From: Branchiostoma floridae
Lineage: Eukaryota > Chordata > Leptocardii > Amphioxiformes > Branchiostomatidae
DNA: 64,000 nucleotides
NCBI RefSeq assembly: GCF_000003815.2
Contig: NC_049993.1
Span: 18,406,978 to 18,470,977 of the forward strand
Direction: 5' to 3'
In this document: piece by piece, positions 13,820 through 27,300 of the stretch
Layout: the number at the start of each line of letters is the position of its first letter
How positions within the stretch are numbered: position 1 is the stretch's first letter
Translations under genes and position numbers: made by a program
Notes under the pieces: model-generated
Told to the model about the DNA's origin: nothing
Databases searched by the model: none
What the model saw: only the letters and a program-made list of their open reading frames with translations

Positions 13820-16462
13820 AATACAGTAATGTTCCAAGAGGTCATCGTCCCAGCTGATGCGTTTGATGTGGCAAGGGTCATGGACCATTGGTTTGTTGTT
13901 TGCAAAGTCTTTGGGAATATAATGTTGCTACCAACCGGGTTCTGAGACACGTCCCAAAATGCACAGATGAAGCATAATGTAGACACAATGGCGTAAAAAT
14001 GACCAGTAAAACTCAACCAAAACGTGTTTATATTCCCACAGCAGCTTCAACATACTCGTATATGATATCTGCCTACGTAGCTAAAGGTCAATTCATCTGT
14101 ACCTTATTCCAAATGAGAGACCAGATCACTCATACATGACTGTGCTGTTATCGATAATATTTGGTTGTTATGTGTGACAGTGTGTAGCCTCGTAGTACCA
14201 ATGTCTATATAGCTAGTAGTTGTTACCACTTGCCATACATTGTACCCTGTGCGATTGTTGAGCATCAAAATTCATTCAAACAAAATTGCGTAGACTGCGA
14301 GTATACGCCTTTCAGCAACAAGCGGTCATTGTCCCCGGCTTCCCTTATGGGTGGATCTGTCTCCTCTGGTGTTCAGCGACGCGGGTTGATGTGAAGTGAC
14401 AGGGGTCATGATCCGAAGAAATGTCTTTCTTTTGTTGTCACTGGCTCAATCTATTATTCATGAAACACGTGCAAGAGTTTATCAGTGAAATATTCATCTC
14501 TGTAAGTTTCTTGACTTGGAAACTATCCAAAATTTCCTAGCAGATGTATATCTCATGTTTAAACAGATATATTTGTGTACGTACGTCTATTCACTATTGG
14601 TCTTTACTTCTGATATTGGCAGGTTCGATGGAGATCGTGCGTACGTGTGGTCTTTAATACTGTATTTGCATGTACACAGGTCTGATAATGTTGGTGCGTC
14701 TTCACGTGCAAGCGTCTTGTCATCTGGTCCTTTGTGTGTGCATTCAGGTGTGGCGATCACCGTGGCTACGGCACGTGGAAAAGAGATATGTGCCAGTTTA
14801 GCTGGGTGTGGTCAAAACACCACATGGATGTCTGCTCATTGCATTGGAGCCAGTCTGGCATCATTGACATCATTAAACGTGCGTCAATGGTGCATTGTCC
14901 GCAAAATAGTGCCCCTGTCAACTGTATGCAGAGTAGTCGTTTACTTTACTGTTAACCATTGTTTGTTTATCATTTTTTGTTACTTGAAATTTAGCCCTAC
15001 TTCAAGAACTTGCAATAAATTTATCATTATTATTATTATTATTAATAGTATGCTGCGAAAACAGGACGCGAAAGCAAATTACACAGACGAAGCATAAAAC
15101 AGACATCTTCTTGGAGAAGGTAACAGTCGAGCCGGCCGCTAGGGGCGCTATTAAGACAGGCTATTCAACGAATCCCTAATGGTAGCAGAACGCAGTTTTC
15201 GGCCTATGGGGATTTTAATTTTATAGTGAAGGACCACAAGGTGACTGACATCGATACGGATAGAATTATAGCAGGGTGCAGTTTTTAAGCTACACAGACT
15301 AATATGTTGAAGTCGATGTTATATCCAACAAAATAACTGGAAAGCCCAGAAAGAATTATGGTTTTGAAAAATGTTTACGTCCTTTCTATATTCTGCATCT
15401 GTTTTTGTATCTGTATAACTGCCCTTCGGCGTAACTCACCAGCTTCGCAGGCACGCGGTGCGGCAACAGCTGGTTATATTACACTGAACAACCCGTCACA
15501 CCTAACTTTTGCACATCTATCTGCAAGTGTTCTTTAAAACTATCCAGAAAAGATACTACTATGCTTGGTAATAACAAATGCTACTCTACGATAGTTCTGG
15601 GAAAATGCGAATTTTGAACACATCAATCTTAGGTTCGTAACTCTGGTACCTGAAGTTATGGCTTCGTTTTTTTTTTGTTTTTTGTTTTTTTTTGAGCTGG
15701 TGTTAGACACTTATGAGTCAGTAAGTCCAGCAGTTTAGTCTGGACATTTTCCTTCTGTCTTTAAGTGACATCCACTGCAGATCTGTTTTCATAAACACTA
15801 GCATCCCTGCTGTAGTTGTTTGTACAGAAGCTGGCAGCTTGGTTCTGTGCCCTTTCCAGTTTATCTTTGTCATTATTTGTATACTTTTGCGGCATATTCA
15901 AGGTTAGGCCTTACCAATTTGGGGGTCATTAGGAGCCATATGGATCTGTAGCCGACTCACCGAGGCAGTCGGCTGTAAAGGTTACGCGTATCAGTGATAC
16001 ACAGAATGGGCAAACATCATGATCGTATGCTGAGTTAACAGAAGTGTGCGGTAATCCGTTGTGCAATTAACTGGCTTTTACTGTATGTAGTACATATAGG
16101 AAACGTAGTCTGACAGTTTATTAATATCTTTTCTGATTCTCTGTAAAAAAACATATTGCCAGGTCACAATACTGGGGTTAATGACCCCTTGCGGAGGGTT
16201 GCAGTGGTCGAGCCGGCCGCTAGGAACGCTTTTTAGTCGAGCTTGGCAAGAACGTAATATGTAGAATGGTTGAGTTTTCACAATCACAATGTGTTTGAAG
16301 AACAGACGCAGTACCTGGCCGGGGGAACATACACTGGCCATATGGTAGATAATGTCGTAGACAAAAGACATCAGACCTACATACGCTTCCAGTGTTGCGA
16401 TCGTCGCCCCGCAACCGTTCGTCGCCCCTACGTGTGTTAACATACATGTTTATGGCACGTTT

Positions 16463-16714
16463 AAAGTGCACTCTCACTGCACTTGCGTCACGCTTACGTC
16501 ACTACGGGCTTCGAAAGTTACTCAACAAATTTCAGAGATAAAAACGAATTTTCTTACTTTGTGTGTATTTTGTCTTTAAAGTCATGTAAGACATACTTTG
16601 CTTATTACGCAATATCTAATTATAAAAAATCAGAGAATATAACAAAACAGTGACGCAGTGAAAGAACGCCGCAGTGACACAAGCTTGACGCAAGTGCGGT
16701 GAGAGTGCACCTTT
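16463..16714. mobile_element. MITE family 1, copy 1 (GTGCACTCTCAC inverted repeats)
   Basis: About 250 bases bounded by AAGTGCACTCTCACTGCACT and the complement (AAGTGCGGTGAGAGTGCACC). An inner repeated GTGACGCAGTGA lies in the right half, and the interior is AT-rich with no open frame. It lies in the A-B intergenic region. Similar copies are at 27299 and 35614. Confidence 0.8.
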
Positions 16715-16924
16715 AGGGTCTCATACCCCAATTATGCCCCCCCCCCCCCATTTGTTACAATGTATAGATACGCAACTTTTTAATGGGCGCAAATCCAATA
16801 AAGAAATAGTTTGTCTGGAGAACCTTCTATTGCAAGAGCACTAATTTTCTTTAAGTTTGTCTTGCGGGATTAAATCTTTTCCCATTTTCGGCCAAACCGT
16901 GTCTCCGTCTGAGTTTGTTTGATT

Positions 16925-17115
16925 TGATTTGACAATATTAGCTTATCCTCGATGGCACGGTTCTTTAAAAGGAGAAGGGCGCGATAGAGAATGGTTCTGT
17001 ACGCATTGACTCGATGAATGTCCTTGGTCAGGCTCTGTGTTTGTGTACTCGCATGTGACGCTTCTTGGACAAGGGCGTTGATCACAGGAATAGAATACAG
17101 ATAGTCCCAACACTA
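16925..17115 (-). repeat. Flank-module relative upstream of gene A
   Basis: On the minus strand: CACAAACACAGAGCCTGACC, AAGGACATTCATCGAG, CAGAACCATTCTCTATCGCG and GAGGATAAGCTAATATTG. This aligns with 57695-57815. It is about 4 kb upstream of gene A in the same orientation to the gene as the modules upstream of gene C. Confidence 0.6.
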
Positions 17116-17499
17116 AACACTGAACCAGTAGGGGAAGCACAAAGTAAGCAAAAGTGGCACGACTGCAAATGAGTAAAAATCAATTTACGGTTGCCATTCA
17201 TGTATCACGTATCCAATCGTTTTCTTGGTGATGGCCATTATCACACTTATCTTTCTGTAAAGTAGAGAGCAGATAACAGTACAGCATTCGACCATATATG
17301 TTGATCTATCTAACATCTGCATTTCAAATGAATATAGGATGTCTATTAGCCTTTAATTTTGTAGGCATATATATTTTGTTAAACTGTGGGTCTCTTGAAA
17401 TAATAAAACAGTACACCGACATAGTAACATTTCCTTCGGATGTCGTAAACTGAACACTTAGTTACAATCCTGACGGAACCTGCCTGACAATAGTGGGTA

Positions 17500-18970
17500 C
17501 ACAGACAACAGAGAATGCCTTCCCATTGCTTCCAAGTCCCTGGTTCCTTTGTGTAGCTGTGGGCAATTCGCAAATGGACAGTCCTTAATAGTTCATTAAC
17601 TATCTTCAATACATCTCACTGCGAATACACAATATAACGTCCTTGATGCCGTTTTTAGATTCACACACAAATTGGATTGGCAAGAAAGGTTTGGCCAAGG
17701 ACATCTGGCATGGAGTTTTGGTAACTTTCATGATGATGATGAACTTTCATGTGGTCGGAGACAGTGACTTAGTATCTATTTTTGGTGTACAAAAACTGTG
17801 AAATTTTTGTGGTTTTGCTTGTCCACAGAACACCGTCTGGGAAACATTAGTTCCCTTTTGATGCTATAGATATGATCACACTTCTGCAAATGCCAGCTCA
17901 AGGCCGCCCAACAGGAGTAACCCAATTGCTTCCAATTCAGTGTTTCCTTTGTGTGTGTTAAGTAATATGGGAGCGAACAGTCCTTAATGTTTCATCAACT
18001 ATTTTCTGTACAGATACCTGTGAATGCGCGATGCAACGTCCTTGATGGCGTATTTAGATCTACACACAAATTGCATTGGCAAGAAAAGGCCAATGACATC
18101 TGACATGGAGTTTTTGTAACTTCCTTGCGTTCGGAGATCTCTATTCTGCTGTACAAAAACTGCTAGAACATTTTAAGGTTTTGCATGTCCACAGAAGCTG
18201 AAGATCTGCCCAAGGCTATGGAGGATAGGGAAGGTTGGAGGAAGAGAGTTAGTCCATCCGTGCGACCAGCACGCCCGGATGATGATGATGATGTCGGAGT
18301 CCACAGAACGCCGCTAGAGGAAAATTAGTTACGCTTGATGCTGTAGATATCATCAGACTTGTATAAGTGCCAGACCAAGGCCAGCCAGCACAAATTGAAT
18401 TGGCAAGAGAGGTTCGGCCACGGACATCTGCCATGGAGTTTTGGTAACTTTTATGCGGTCCGAGACAATGACTATCTCTATTTCCGTTGTACGAAAAACT
18501 GGAATTGTATGGTTTTGCATGGCCACAAAACACCGTCTGAGGAATATCAATTCTCTGCTGATGCTGTAGATATCATCATATGTGTATAAATGTCAGAACA
18601 ATGCCGCCAACAGAAGTCTGCTATTACTTCCAATTCAGTGGTTCCTTTGTGTGTCTGTGAGCAATAGGAAAGCGAACAGTCCTAAATGTTTCATCAACTA
18701 TTTTCTGTACAGATACGTGTGAATGCGCGATGTAATGTTCTTGATGCCGTATTTAGATCCACATACAAAGTGGATTGGCAAAAAAGGTTTGGCCACGGAC
18801 ATCTGCCATGGGATTTTGGTGACTTTCATGTGGTCGAAGACAGTGACTAATTCTGATGTACGGAAAACTGAAAGTTTATGGTTTTGCAAGGCCATAGGGC
18901 ACCGTCTGAGGAACATTAGTTCCCTTTTGATGCTGTAGATATCATCAAACTTGTATAAAATGTCATGTCA
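17500..18970 (+). repeat. Tandem array of four diverged units of about 300-400 bases
   Basis: Recurring words are ACAGTCCTTAATGTTTCATC, CGTCCTTGATGCCGTATTTA, ACACACAAATTGGATTGGCA, CATGGAGTTTTGGTAACTTT and CACCGTCTGAGGAACATTAG. Unit cores start near 17635, 18050, 18390 and 18750. One unit is open for 76 codons from 18359, but the others carry stops in that frame. Unrecognised by sequence. Related inverted arms lie upstream of gene C (56400-56790 and 58410-58760). Confidence 0.7.
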
Positions 18971-19379
18971 AGGCTGGAATTCAGACAGGAGCCTTTATAT
19001 ATAGACCGGTTTATGGACTGGTTGATTGAATTGAAACTCATCGCAGCCAAAATAAGGATGCATTGTGAGATTCACAATTACAAAGTTTTAATATTAGTCA
19101 TTACACGGGATATATATCCGAACGCCCCCCCCCCCCCCCTCGACAAGAGTGCAGCACTGTCAACGGGTTGACCAGTTAGTAAGGATCAAAAAGAGAACCT
19201 GCTGAATAACTATCGGTAGTGCCTACCCTATATATATACAGGTGCATGCGCACACCTTGGCCTTACTACTCTAGCTGAAAGCCGGTAGAGACTGTTTCTG
19301 AAGTTTGCTAGATCACTCCTGAACTCGGAATTAGAACGCTGTTTGCAGCAGAACCGCACATCTATACCATCTCAGGTCA

Positions 19380-19830
19380 CGAAGGCCTCGTCAGAAATCT
19401 GCAGTGGTACGGAGTAGAGTCAGACGCAAGGGACCAAATTGTGGACTTTCTCTACAAACGTACCAATAAGTGTGCACAGACGTACCCATGAGTGTATACA
19501 AACGTATCCATAAGTGTGCACAGACGTACCCAGTCAGTGGTCGTTCAGGGTTACATGTCCATTGTGAATAAGAGGTGAACTATGGCGTCTCTCAGGGCTC
19601 AGTACTCGGACCATGTTTGTTCCTATTCTATATAAATGACATAGCTGAAAACCTACATTCCACTAAACTCTTCTTTGCTGATGACACTATACTTTACATG
19701 ACTAGAAGACGCCCCAAAACTCCAGACCGACGTTAACTGAATGGAACGACAAGTGAATGATGGAATTCCATCCAACAAATGTAAGGTACTAACAATGTCA
19801 AAGACAAAAACCATCGTATTTGACTACACA
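19380..19830 (+). pseudogene. Degenerate LINE reverse-transcriptase fragment
   Basis: Translated pieces in order: LQWYGVESDARDQIVDFLYK, then GVSQGSVLGPCLFLFYINDI, LFFADDTILYMTRR, and EFHPTKCKVLTMSKTK. These correspond to the palm motifs of Jockey/CR1-like non-LTR reverse transcriptases, including the catalytic F-A-D-D block. Stops and frame changes show it is dead. It lies in the A-B intergenic region. A 27-base tandem repeat (CAGACGTACCCA words) interrupts it at about 19455-19540. Confidence 0.75.
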
Positions 19831-21124
19831 CTGCATGGAAACATCTTAATTCATGTTCGTTGTGTCAGCAGTATCTTTGTGGCACTCTGTCAATAGACTA
19901 AGATGGGATCAGAACATTGAACAACTGTCAACAAAATCTACCAACATGTAGACTGGTTTATTTTAAGCAATGAGCATAATAGTCCTCCTAGCAGCCTAAG
20001 AGGCTGAATTACGAGGACATTACAATCACGTTCCATTCAACATACATCGATTAGAAAACTTTATGAACGACGTTAAAACAATGGGTCAATAGTTACTAGT
20101 AAAATACAATATCGAAGTAATACGAATTTGTTATGTTCAAAGAATTCCACTATTTACAGACTTAGACTTTATATAGACTTTTAAAACTTCGACAAGACAA
20201 CGTGTGACTGAGGAGTAAAGTTCAGTTAGAGTCCGTTAAGCGTTTCCACAATGGCCGGGATGGCGCTTGATCTGTAGCGCTTTGACCCAGGAGGCTGCTG
20301 GTACTGACCAGAGTTGCGTAAGTTTCTACCGTGCTGTTAGACAATATGTATCATTATATGTACTACTGTACTACATACTGAATCAGATGTATCGTTATAT
20401 GTACTGCTGTTCTACTGATGTATCACTATATGTAATACTGCACCACTGATATATCATTGTAGGTACTATTGTACTGCTGATGTATCATTATAAGTACTAT
20501 TGTACCACTGAAAAAAAATCTACCAACACACTGAACATCCTGGAACAAAATGTCAATGTCACACATATTAATAAAAGCCAGCGCATATACGCAGCGCAGC
20601 TACGTCCTGTACTGGGTCCTGCCCGACAGAATGGGATCCACTCACGCAAAACAATATAAGAACATACATTATAGGTACTTCTGTACCACTGAAAAAAGTC
20701 TACCAACACACTGAACTTCCTGAAACAAAACTAGCAAAAACCTTCATCGGGTCATTGACATCTCTTCTATGGCAGGTGGGAAGGTATTATTGATGATATG
20801 CGCCACACTCAATGACAACGTCCTCGCTTGCGGACAAAGAAGCTTGGTTCTGTCGGTGCGCTTTTGTTTCCTATTGTTGTATATACCTTTGATGTGAACA
20901 CGTAGGCCAGTCTTACTTTTGTCGAATGGTAAGCTATGACCTTCCAAGGACACGTCCTTGGCAGGTACAATTCGATAAGCCTTATGATTGGCTGATGATG
21001 GTATACGTTACTCCTACCGCCAGCCTCATAAGACTCTTGAAGTACCAAAAAAAAATGACCAAAACCGAACGGACACGGACTATGAACCCTTAGCCTTTGT
21101 TTATACTATGTGTAAGTAATGATA

Positions 21125-21262
21125 TATGTTGATAGATTCAATAGGACTGTATCTCTGATATATTTCATCTGACCCTCACCTTCCTCATTACCTCAATGAA
21201 AATCGTCCTTCAGGCCGATTTATTTTAGATTCCCATGAATAAATAAAGGTCCAAATAATCAA
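21125..21262 (+). repeat. LINE-like 3' tail
   Basis: GGACTGTATCTCTGATATAT and CCCATGAATAAATAAAGGTC match 58825-58917 (AACTGTATCTCTGTTATATA and TTTCATGAATAAATAAAGGT). A shared 3' end with A-rich repeats is typical of a CR1-like non-LTR element. It ends about 125 bases before the gene B start. Confidence 0.55.
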
Positions 21263-21386
21263 AATTCACCATGGAAACTCTCTCAATAACAAAGAGCCGA
21301 GGACGCAAGGACGTCAAACAGACGGCCAGAACTATCTCACCTGCTGTTTTATTTGTAGGAAAACACCAGAGCAGTGAAGGAGCACA

Positions 21387-24300
21387 ATGGAGGTTTCGTT
21401 GCTTCCATTGTTGGTTCTGTTGGCAGCCTACAGCTTGTCCATAACTCCGTGTGTGTCGATGGACTTAGGTAAGCCATTTGTACGCAGTATGATAAATATA
21501 TATATATATATTATACCCCTGTCACATTTGGCGAAAATCAAAATTATACGGCAATCGTCCGAGTCTCGCTTATAATTATAACTTTATTGCACAACAATTG
21601 TACAAGGTACAAAGTATGGCATATATGTGACATGGACGGTTTATATGTGAAAAATACGCGCAAACCTCTGTCGATCTTAGATAAGGCCGATCTTCCATCG
21701 ATAGGCCCGAAGATCGTGGATAATGTAACAGGGGTATTACGACGTGAATTTGAAGTCGGTTGCGTTATATTCAGATATCTTGGATATTGGTGTTTTCTTT
21801 TACACAACTCTACGGCAGCTGCTTACGTTTCAATGGCTACCAGAGATGTTCCGTAAGCAGCTTTGAGAAATTACTGGTTGTCTAAAAGAAAACTTCAATA
21901 TATCCTATGTTTTACCAACCGTTTAATATGAAACTATTCTTGGAAGTATTCTTACATCTTGTTGTCTACGTGTACCGATTTTCCATTGGGTTTGAATCCT
22001 TTTGTGTGAACTCAATGTTTGCGGACAATGTTTCTTCTTCCCAAAGTCCACAAAACATTATGCTTCTTACCTCACTCCGAGAGTTACTCCTATATCATTA
22101 CATGTCGACCGTATACATACGTCATTGGTCATGCAATGTAGAAACAGCTGTTTTTTTGTCTCTGTAGAGTTCGGCACTTGCGAGCCCAAGGCGCAAGTAG
22201 GGAACAAAATCTACGTCATAGTGGACGAGACCATGGTGACGTACAGCCAGGCTACATCAACCTGTGCCAACCTGGGGGGTCGGCTGGCGTCCTCGCGATA
22301 CGAGAGTTACAGCGACGCCTACGAGAAGATAATGGATTGGGTAACCTGCCATCTCATTACTCTGTGTATACGCTTATTGATGACTCTCTATCGGGCTCTG
22401 TAAAGCCCCCTTAATAGTGTCTATATGAACATGAATATGAGTGTCAGTTTTGATTGCCTGCATGTCGTTTTGGTATTTCCAGCAGCTGACAGCGATAATT
22501 TATGTAACCCCAAGATGCTTGCATAGGATATGCGGGTTGGGTATGTTCAAAACTGAACTGGTGAGGACCCTGCTGTACGGAAGAAGATGAAGACACAATG
22601 CACATTATTCTATTGGCCCAATTGACACATCTAGTCTAAATACATTCCATACATTACCTTACACTCCCATTCGCGCCAATGTCCTCTTGACCAGATAGAA
22701 AATTGAATATAGATGCGCTAAATCAATTTCTCTTCTTTATTTCCAAGCGATCGGCCCTATTCAGATGATTTGCTGTCAAGAATAAGCAAATATTGGCAGA
22801 ATTGTAATGATTTATGTTTGCTTGTTGTTGTTGTTTTATTCTAAAAAAAGGCACTTCCGAATACGGCTTTGCTTTAAAGACCATGTAGGTGTGCCCTGGG
22901 CAAAGCACTAAGGAAGTACTCCCTACTGTGACCAACCCAGCAGCTAGAGTGGTGAATTGACCCCTATAAATACATAAACTAATAAACATCCCAGACTGTC
23001 TACACGCTGGAAGCAAAGGCAGGGACAGATTAGCATAAAATACTGGTCAAAAATTCAAATATTTTTCTCTACTGGTTTTCAAGGAAACACTATCAAACCC
23101 TGCAGAATGATCCAGATAGTTGTAACAAAGTTACATAATCGAGGTCCTAAAAACAGCGACTTTCAAATATTGGGAAACCAACCTTGTGTTCAAATTGAAA
23201 CTTTCAACTCTGCTTTGCCAACTTTGTATCAAAGTGCTTTTTGTATCTACAACACATAATTGCAACTTGAAAATCTTCCTTATAAAAAATTTGCTCTGAT
23301 ATTTTATGTGTCTAAAATGGCTAATAATGTGGTGTCTATTTGTAAATGTACCAACAGGGGCTATGTAGACAGTTCATGTAACTGTCATTTATGTCTACAA
23401 GTAAGACAAGCCAGCATTTTCATGGCTTTATTTTCTGGGTTAGGTGAAGCTTTATGTATAATCATACTTCAATACCTTATGTAGTATCCTAATATCAAAA
23501 TTGAAATGAAAATAAATTTGTGTTGGTCAGCGGTCTCAGCCATTCTTCCCCGATGTGAACTCCACCATAGTCAACAGAAGACTGAGCTCTAGTAGTTTAC
23601 GTTAGCCGAATTTATTGGGTGGTTTTATAGTAAGGGGTTGGACCATTTGTATGTACGCTACAATGTCTACCGCTGTTGTATACACTACACCTAGTGGCAC
23701 GTGCGTATTGCAAGTTTTACAACAAACATTGATCTAAGAAAAACTCTGTTCTTGTCTCTCATAAGCGTGCGTGGGGTTGTCCAGAGGATATATGGCATAG
23801 TTTGATTCCCGCATGGGTGGACGTAGAAAGGGACCGCGGGGGAGCTGCCATTTGGAGGCACGGTGTGGATGGAACGGACGTTTTGTCCACGTACGAGGAG
23901 TAAGCAACATAGCTGTTTTTTTTATTTGTTTGTGCTGTATATTAACCTGTAAATCTTTAAATGGCGTAACAAACCTAGTTGGTACGTTATATGGTTTTAC
24001 TCTCCATTACCTTTGTTATATGTTTTGCTTGTCTGTAATTGTTCCGATTTCGTTTGTACTCTCAGTTTGTTTCTAATGACGACAAGAAAATAAGCGTGTT
24101 GAGCTTGAGTGTGTCGCCATCACGTTATGTACTTATATGTTAGAATAAGAAATAAATGAAAAAAAAAAACTAGTTGGTACTGCAGAATTATCCGGACAGA
24201 TTGATCGACTATACGAATGGTATGGAGAAACCGAGAAGTTTTTTTCGATAGTACGTATGGTTTGTTCTTTGTTAAAATACTTGTGCGTTTCTCTCCTTAA

Positions 24301-27300
24301 ACTTTGGAGTCCATTAAACGTCCTCACCTACTGACGTCCCTGCCTGATGCTAGGTATCCATTTTCACCTGAGTGAAGTGACAAAATTCGTGTGTTTTTTT
24401 TTCGAAGAGCACAGCGTCGGAGCATAATGAGGAGTCTCGAACACTGGGCGTTGATCCAAACACTCCAAAACCGTTTTTTCTTGTTGGATCATTGAAATCA
24501 GTGGACCAGCTGCAGATTTTGGACCGATTAGAAAATAAACAGATTATACCGGCAGACGTTCACATGTTTTGGGGCTTACTGGTCGAGGAAACAGCAAGAG
24601 CGAAGTAGAAAAGCGTCGATACTCATTTTTATAAAGTTTCTACAGTGACACGTGGTCTAAATTAGTCGTGTTTACATGATGACGACGGGAATTAAAAAGC
24701 CATTGGAAGTGTGATGCTAAACACATTCCTTTGTAGCGAAATGAACCATTGCTTTGATTAGTATCGTTCATTCACAAGTTTTCACAGACAATCAGGTCCA
24801 GGTTCAGGTCCGGATCGGACCAGTACCTAAATTTTTCTGCACGGTACCCACCCCTACCATACACTCTACCGTTCTGCTGTGATGTCAAATGTGTTGAGAC
24901 ATTGTCTCAGGAACACGATAGAGAAGTATTTCCTTTCTATTTAGTAGTAAACAATTCTGCTTTGGGGAAAATTCGATGAAACTGTTTGAGGATATTATTA
25001 TTTCTCTAGCACCTTCCTAAGATTCAGTCTGTTCGTACAATTAAAAACTTCTGAATAAACCGCAAGATGATTCCAGTAAAGATAATGACTTTTCTCTTTT
25101 CAATGGGTGTTTTTGGAGTACTTTTCATGGACTGTCTGTCTATATTGCTGTAACAATCTCTTTGTTAATTTTCTTAAAGTTGGGAGACCACGCATACAGA
25201 TGAGCCAATAGACGACCTTACCAAGATGTGCGTGCGCTTTGATTGCGTAACTTATGGGCCTTATATGTATGATTGGTATGTTGCCTCTTGTACGGACCTG
25301 GCCTACTTTGCTTGTGAGTTTGAGATGGGTGAGTGTAAAAAATCTTTCATTATTCAACGAAGCATGCATTTTCAGTGTTTCACAGGCATGGCTATTATAT
25401 CATTAAGCCCCCTTTACAAATCAAGAATTTAGCTCGGCCGAGTTGTCAGCGAGCTCTAAATTACGAGGAGGCATGACCCTGATGCCCACGAAGAAATGGC
25501 AGAGTTTATTCGTTGGCATCAGGGTCATACCTGCTCATAATTTAGAGCTCGCTGACAACTCGACCGAGCTAAATTTTTGATTTGTAAAGGGGGCTTAACT
25601 GAGGTCTTAAGAAAAGCCAGGAAGAATAGCGATGTCGGAAACGCCCCCCTCCAAAAAAAAAACGTTTGGATTCCAGTGGCAAATCTGTCATTATTCAATG
25701 AAGCATGCATTTTCACTGTTTCACAGGCATGGCTGGAGAATAGCGATGTCGGAAACGATCGTCGCCGTAGCTGTAATACCCCCTTACGTGTAGCGAAAAT
25801 CGATCGGACGACGAGTCTGCGAGCTCTAAATTACGGGGAGGCATGACCCTGATGCCAACGAAGAAACGGCAGAGTTTATTCTTCCCGTCAGGGTCATGCC
25901 TCCTCGTAATTAAGAGCTCGCAGACTCGTCGTCCGATCGATTTTCGCCTAATGTGAGGGGGGTACCGGGTATAACCGCACGATACCACTCGAATCCGAGC
26001 TTTTTTTTTTGGGGGGGGGGGGGGAGTGGGAGGGGAGTGGACTGATAATTGAAGAAAAGTACCGAATGGTTCTTGTTGGGTGTCAATGTGCAGTTGTTGG
26101 CACATGTAGACGCATAGGCCAAAAGGGCTCAGTAAGGCCCCCTGTCCACTACACGGCGATCGCACTGCGCTCTCACTGCGACCTAAATAGGATATGTGTA
26201 ACCTTCACTTTCACACTGGGTATATCATACAAAACGTAAAAGTGTGACTGAGAAGACAACAAAACACACTAAGTGTAAAAAAGTTCGTTTCTTTTCTATA
26301 GAATTCGTTGAGCGATCTGTCAGAAACTAGGTCGCAGAGAGAGCGCGGCGAGAGCGCCGCCCAAGTGGAAAGGGGGTATTAGGGAAAGTCGTGTGAAGGT
26401 CATTTCCCAAGGGCACAACTCGGGACCTCTCAATTCCGAGCCAAACACGCTCCATCAATTTTGCCACACCAACTCATAAAAAAAAAACGTTTATTAAGCA
26501 ACAAATGTATTGTTACTTATTATGGGTATTAGTTTCTCATTGCACGTATGATAAATATTAAATACGACCGACGTTAACCATTTTTCTGGTCCACATTTCC
26601 AACAGAACCTGAGGACGGTCCGGATTCTCCATGTTTCCCCACGGTTTTTCTGGACGCCGTGAGCCGACCTTACGAAAAGCCGTTACAGCTGTTACGAGCT
26701 GGGGAGTTCTCCATTCATGGACGGTAAGTCTATACTCTTATACTTTAAGCTAAGGGCACAACCCGCCGCACGTGCAAATACGTGCTGTCTGTGTGCCAAA
26801 ACGTGAGCAATCCTTTGGGATCCGTGAGTGGTAAGTACCGCCTCCGTACAAACTCGTAGGGAATCCGACGGATCATGCAACACGCAGACACGCCGTAGAA
26901 CGTTACGTGCAGGCAAAACGTTGTGTGCCATCGGGCTGCGGATTCGCCCCCCGTACGCGCCAGTACGGGCGACGCGCCTGCCCAGTAACTGCCTAAACGT
27001 TTTCAGAAACACGTGGCCTCCCCAAAAACGTACGAACAAATTGCACGTACGGTGGGTTGTGCCCTTAGCTTAAGCTATAGGTCAGAACCCGCCGTACGTG
27101 TTTTCGTCCGTACATTCGTACGATTTATGTGACCAGGGCCTAAGTGATAAATCACTTTTTGAGATAAGTAAGTTACTGAAGATGGAACCGGACTCCCTCG
27201 ACAAATTCCAATCTATTGAGTGTTAAAGTGGCCTCTGACCACATACTTGGATACCGGCTCAGCTTTCTGTACCCAACATATATGCTGACGAATTAGTAAA

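Larger units (their letters stand above)
12967..21386. other. Intergenic region between the head-to-head genes A and B
   Basis: 8.4 kb with no supported protein gene. It holds MITE family 2 (13602-13819), MITE family 1 (16463-16714), a flank-module relative (16925-17115), the tandem array (17500-18970), poly-C runs (16739-16750 and 19126-19139), the LINE relic and the LINE-like tail. Between 13820 and 16460 I see only unassigned sequence, including a 194-codon chance-looking frame at 14516-15097 that ends near an ATT-repeat tail. Both promoters must lie at its ends. Confidence 0.7.
21387..25328 (+). other. Gene B exons 1-4: signal peptide and C-type lectin domain
   Basis: Exons 21387-21468, 22168-22340, 23766-23899 and 25180-25328. 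Exon 1 is a hydrophobic leader (LLPLLVLLAAYSL). Exon 2 has the conserved lectin start (VTYSQATSTCANLGGRLASS). Exon 3 supplies the mid-domain tryptophans (PAWVDV, WRHGVDGTDV). Exon 4 has EPIDD followed by cysteines and ends YFACEFEM, the usual lectin close (F-x-C-E). The position of the sugar-specifying EPN/QPD motif reads EPI-D, and the usual WND reads DWYVASC, so the calcium site is non-canonical. Exon 3 is 18 nt longer than in gene C and 36 nt longer than in gene A. Confidence 0.88.

Noticed and set aside
13777-14016. Minus-strand frame starting with a signal-peptide-like hydrophobic stretch
   Set aside because: Its nucleotide sequence resembles parts of the repeated flank module (59700-59870), the frame is not conserved there, and the end overlaps MITE family 2.
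14516-15097. A 193-residue open frame between genes A and B
   Set aside because: Low-complexity hydrophobic composition, no domain, ends in an ATT-repeat-coded isoleucine run, no splice or start context; probably chance.
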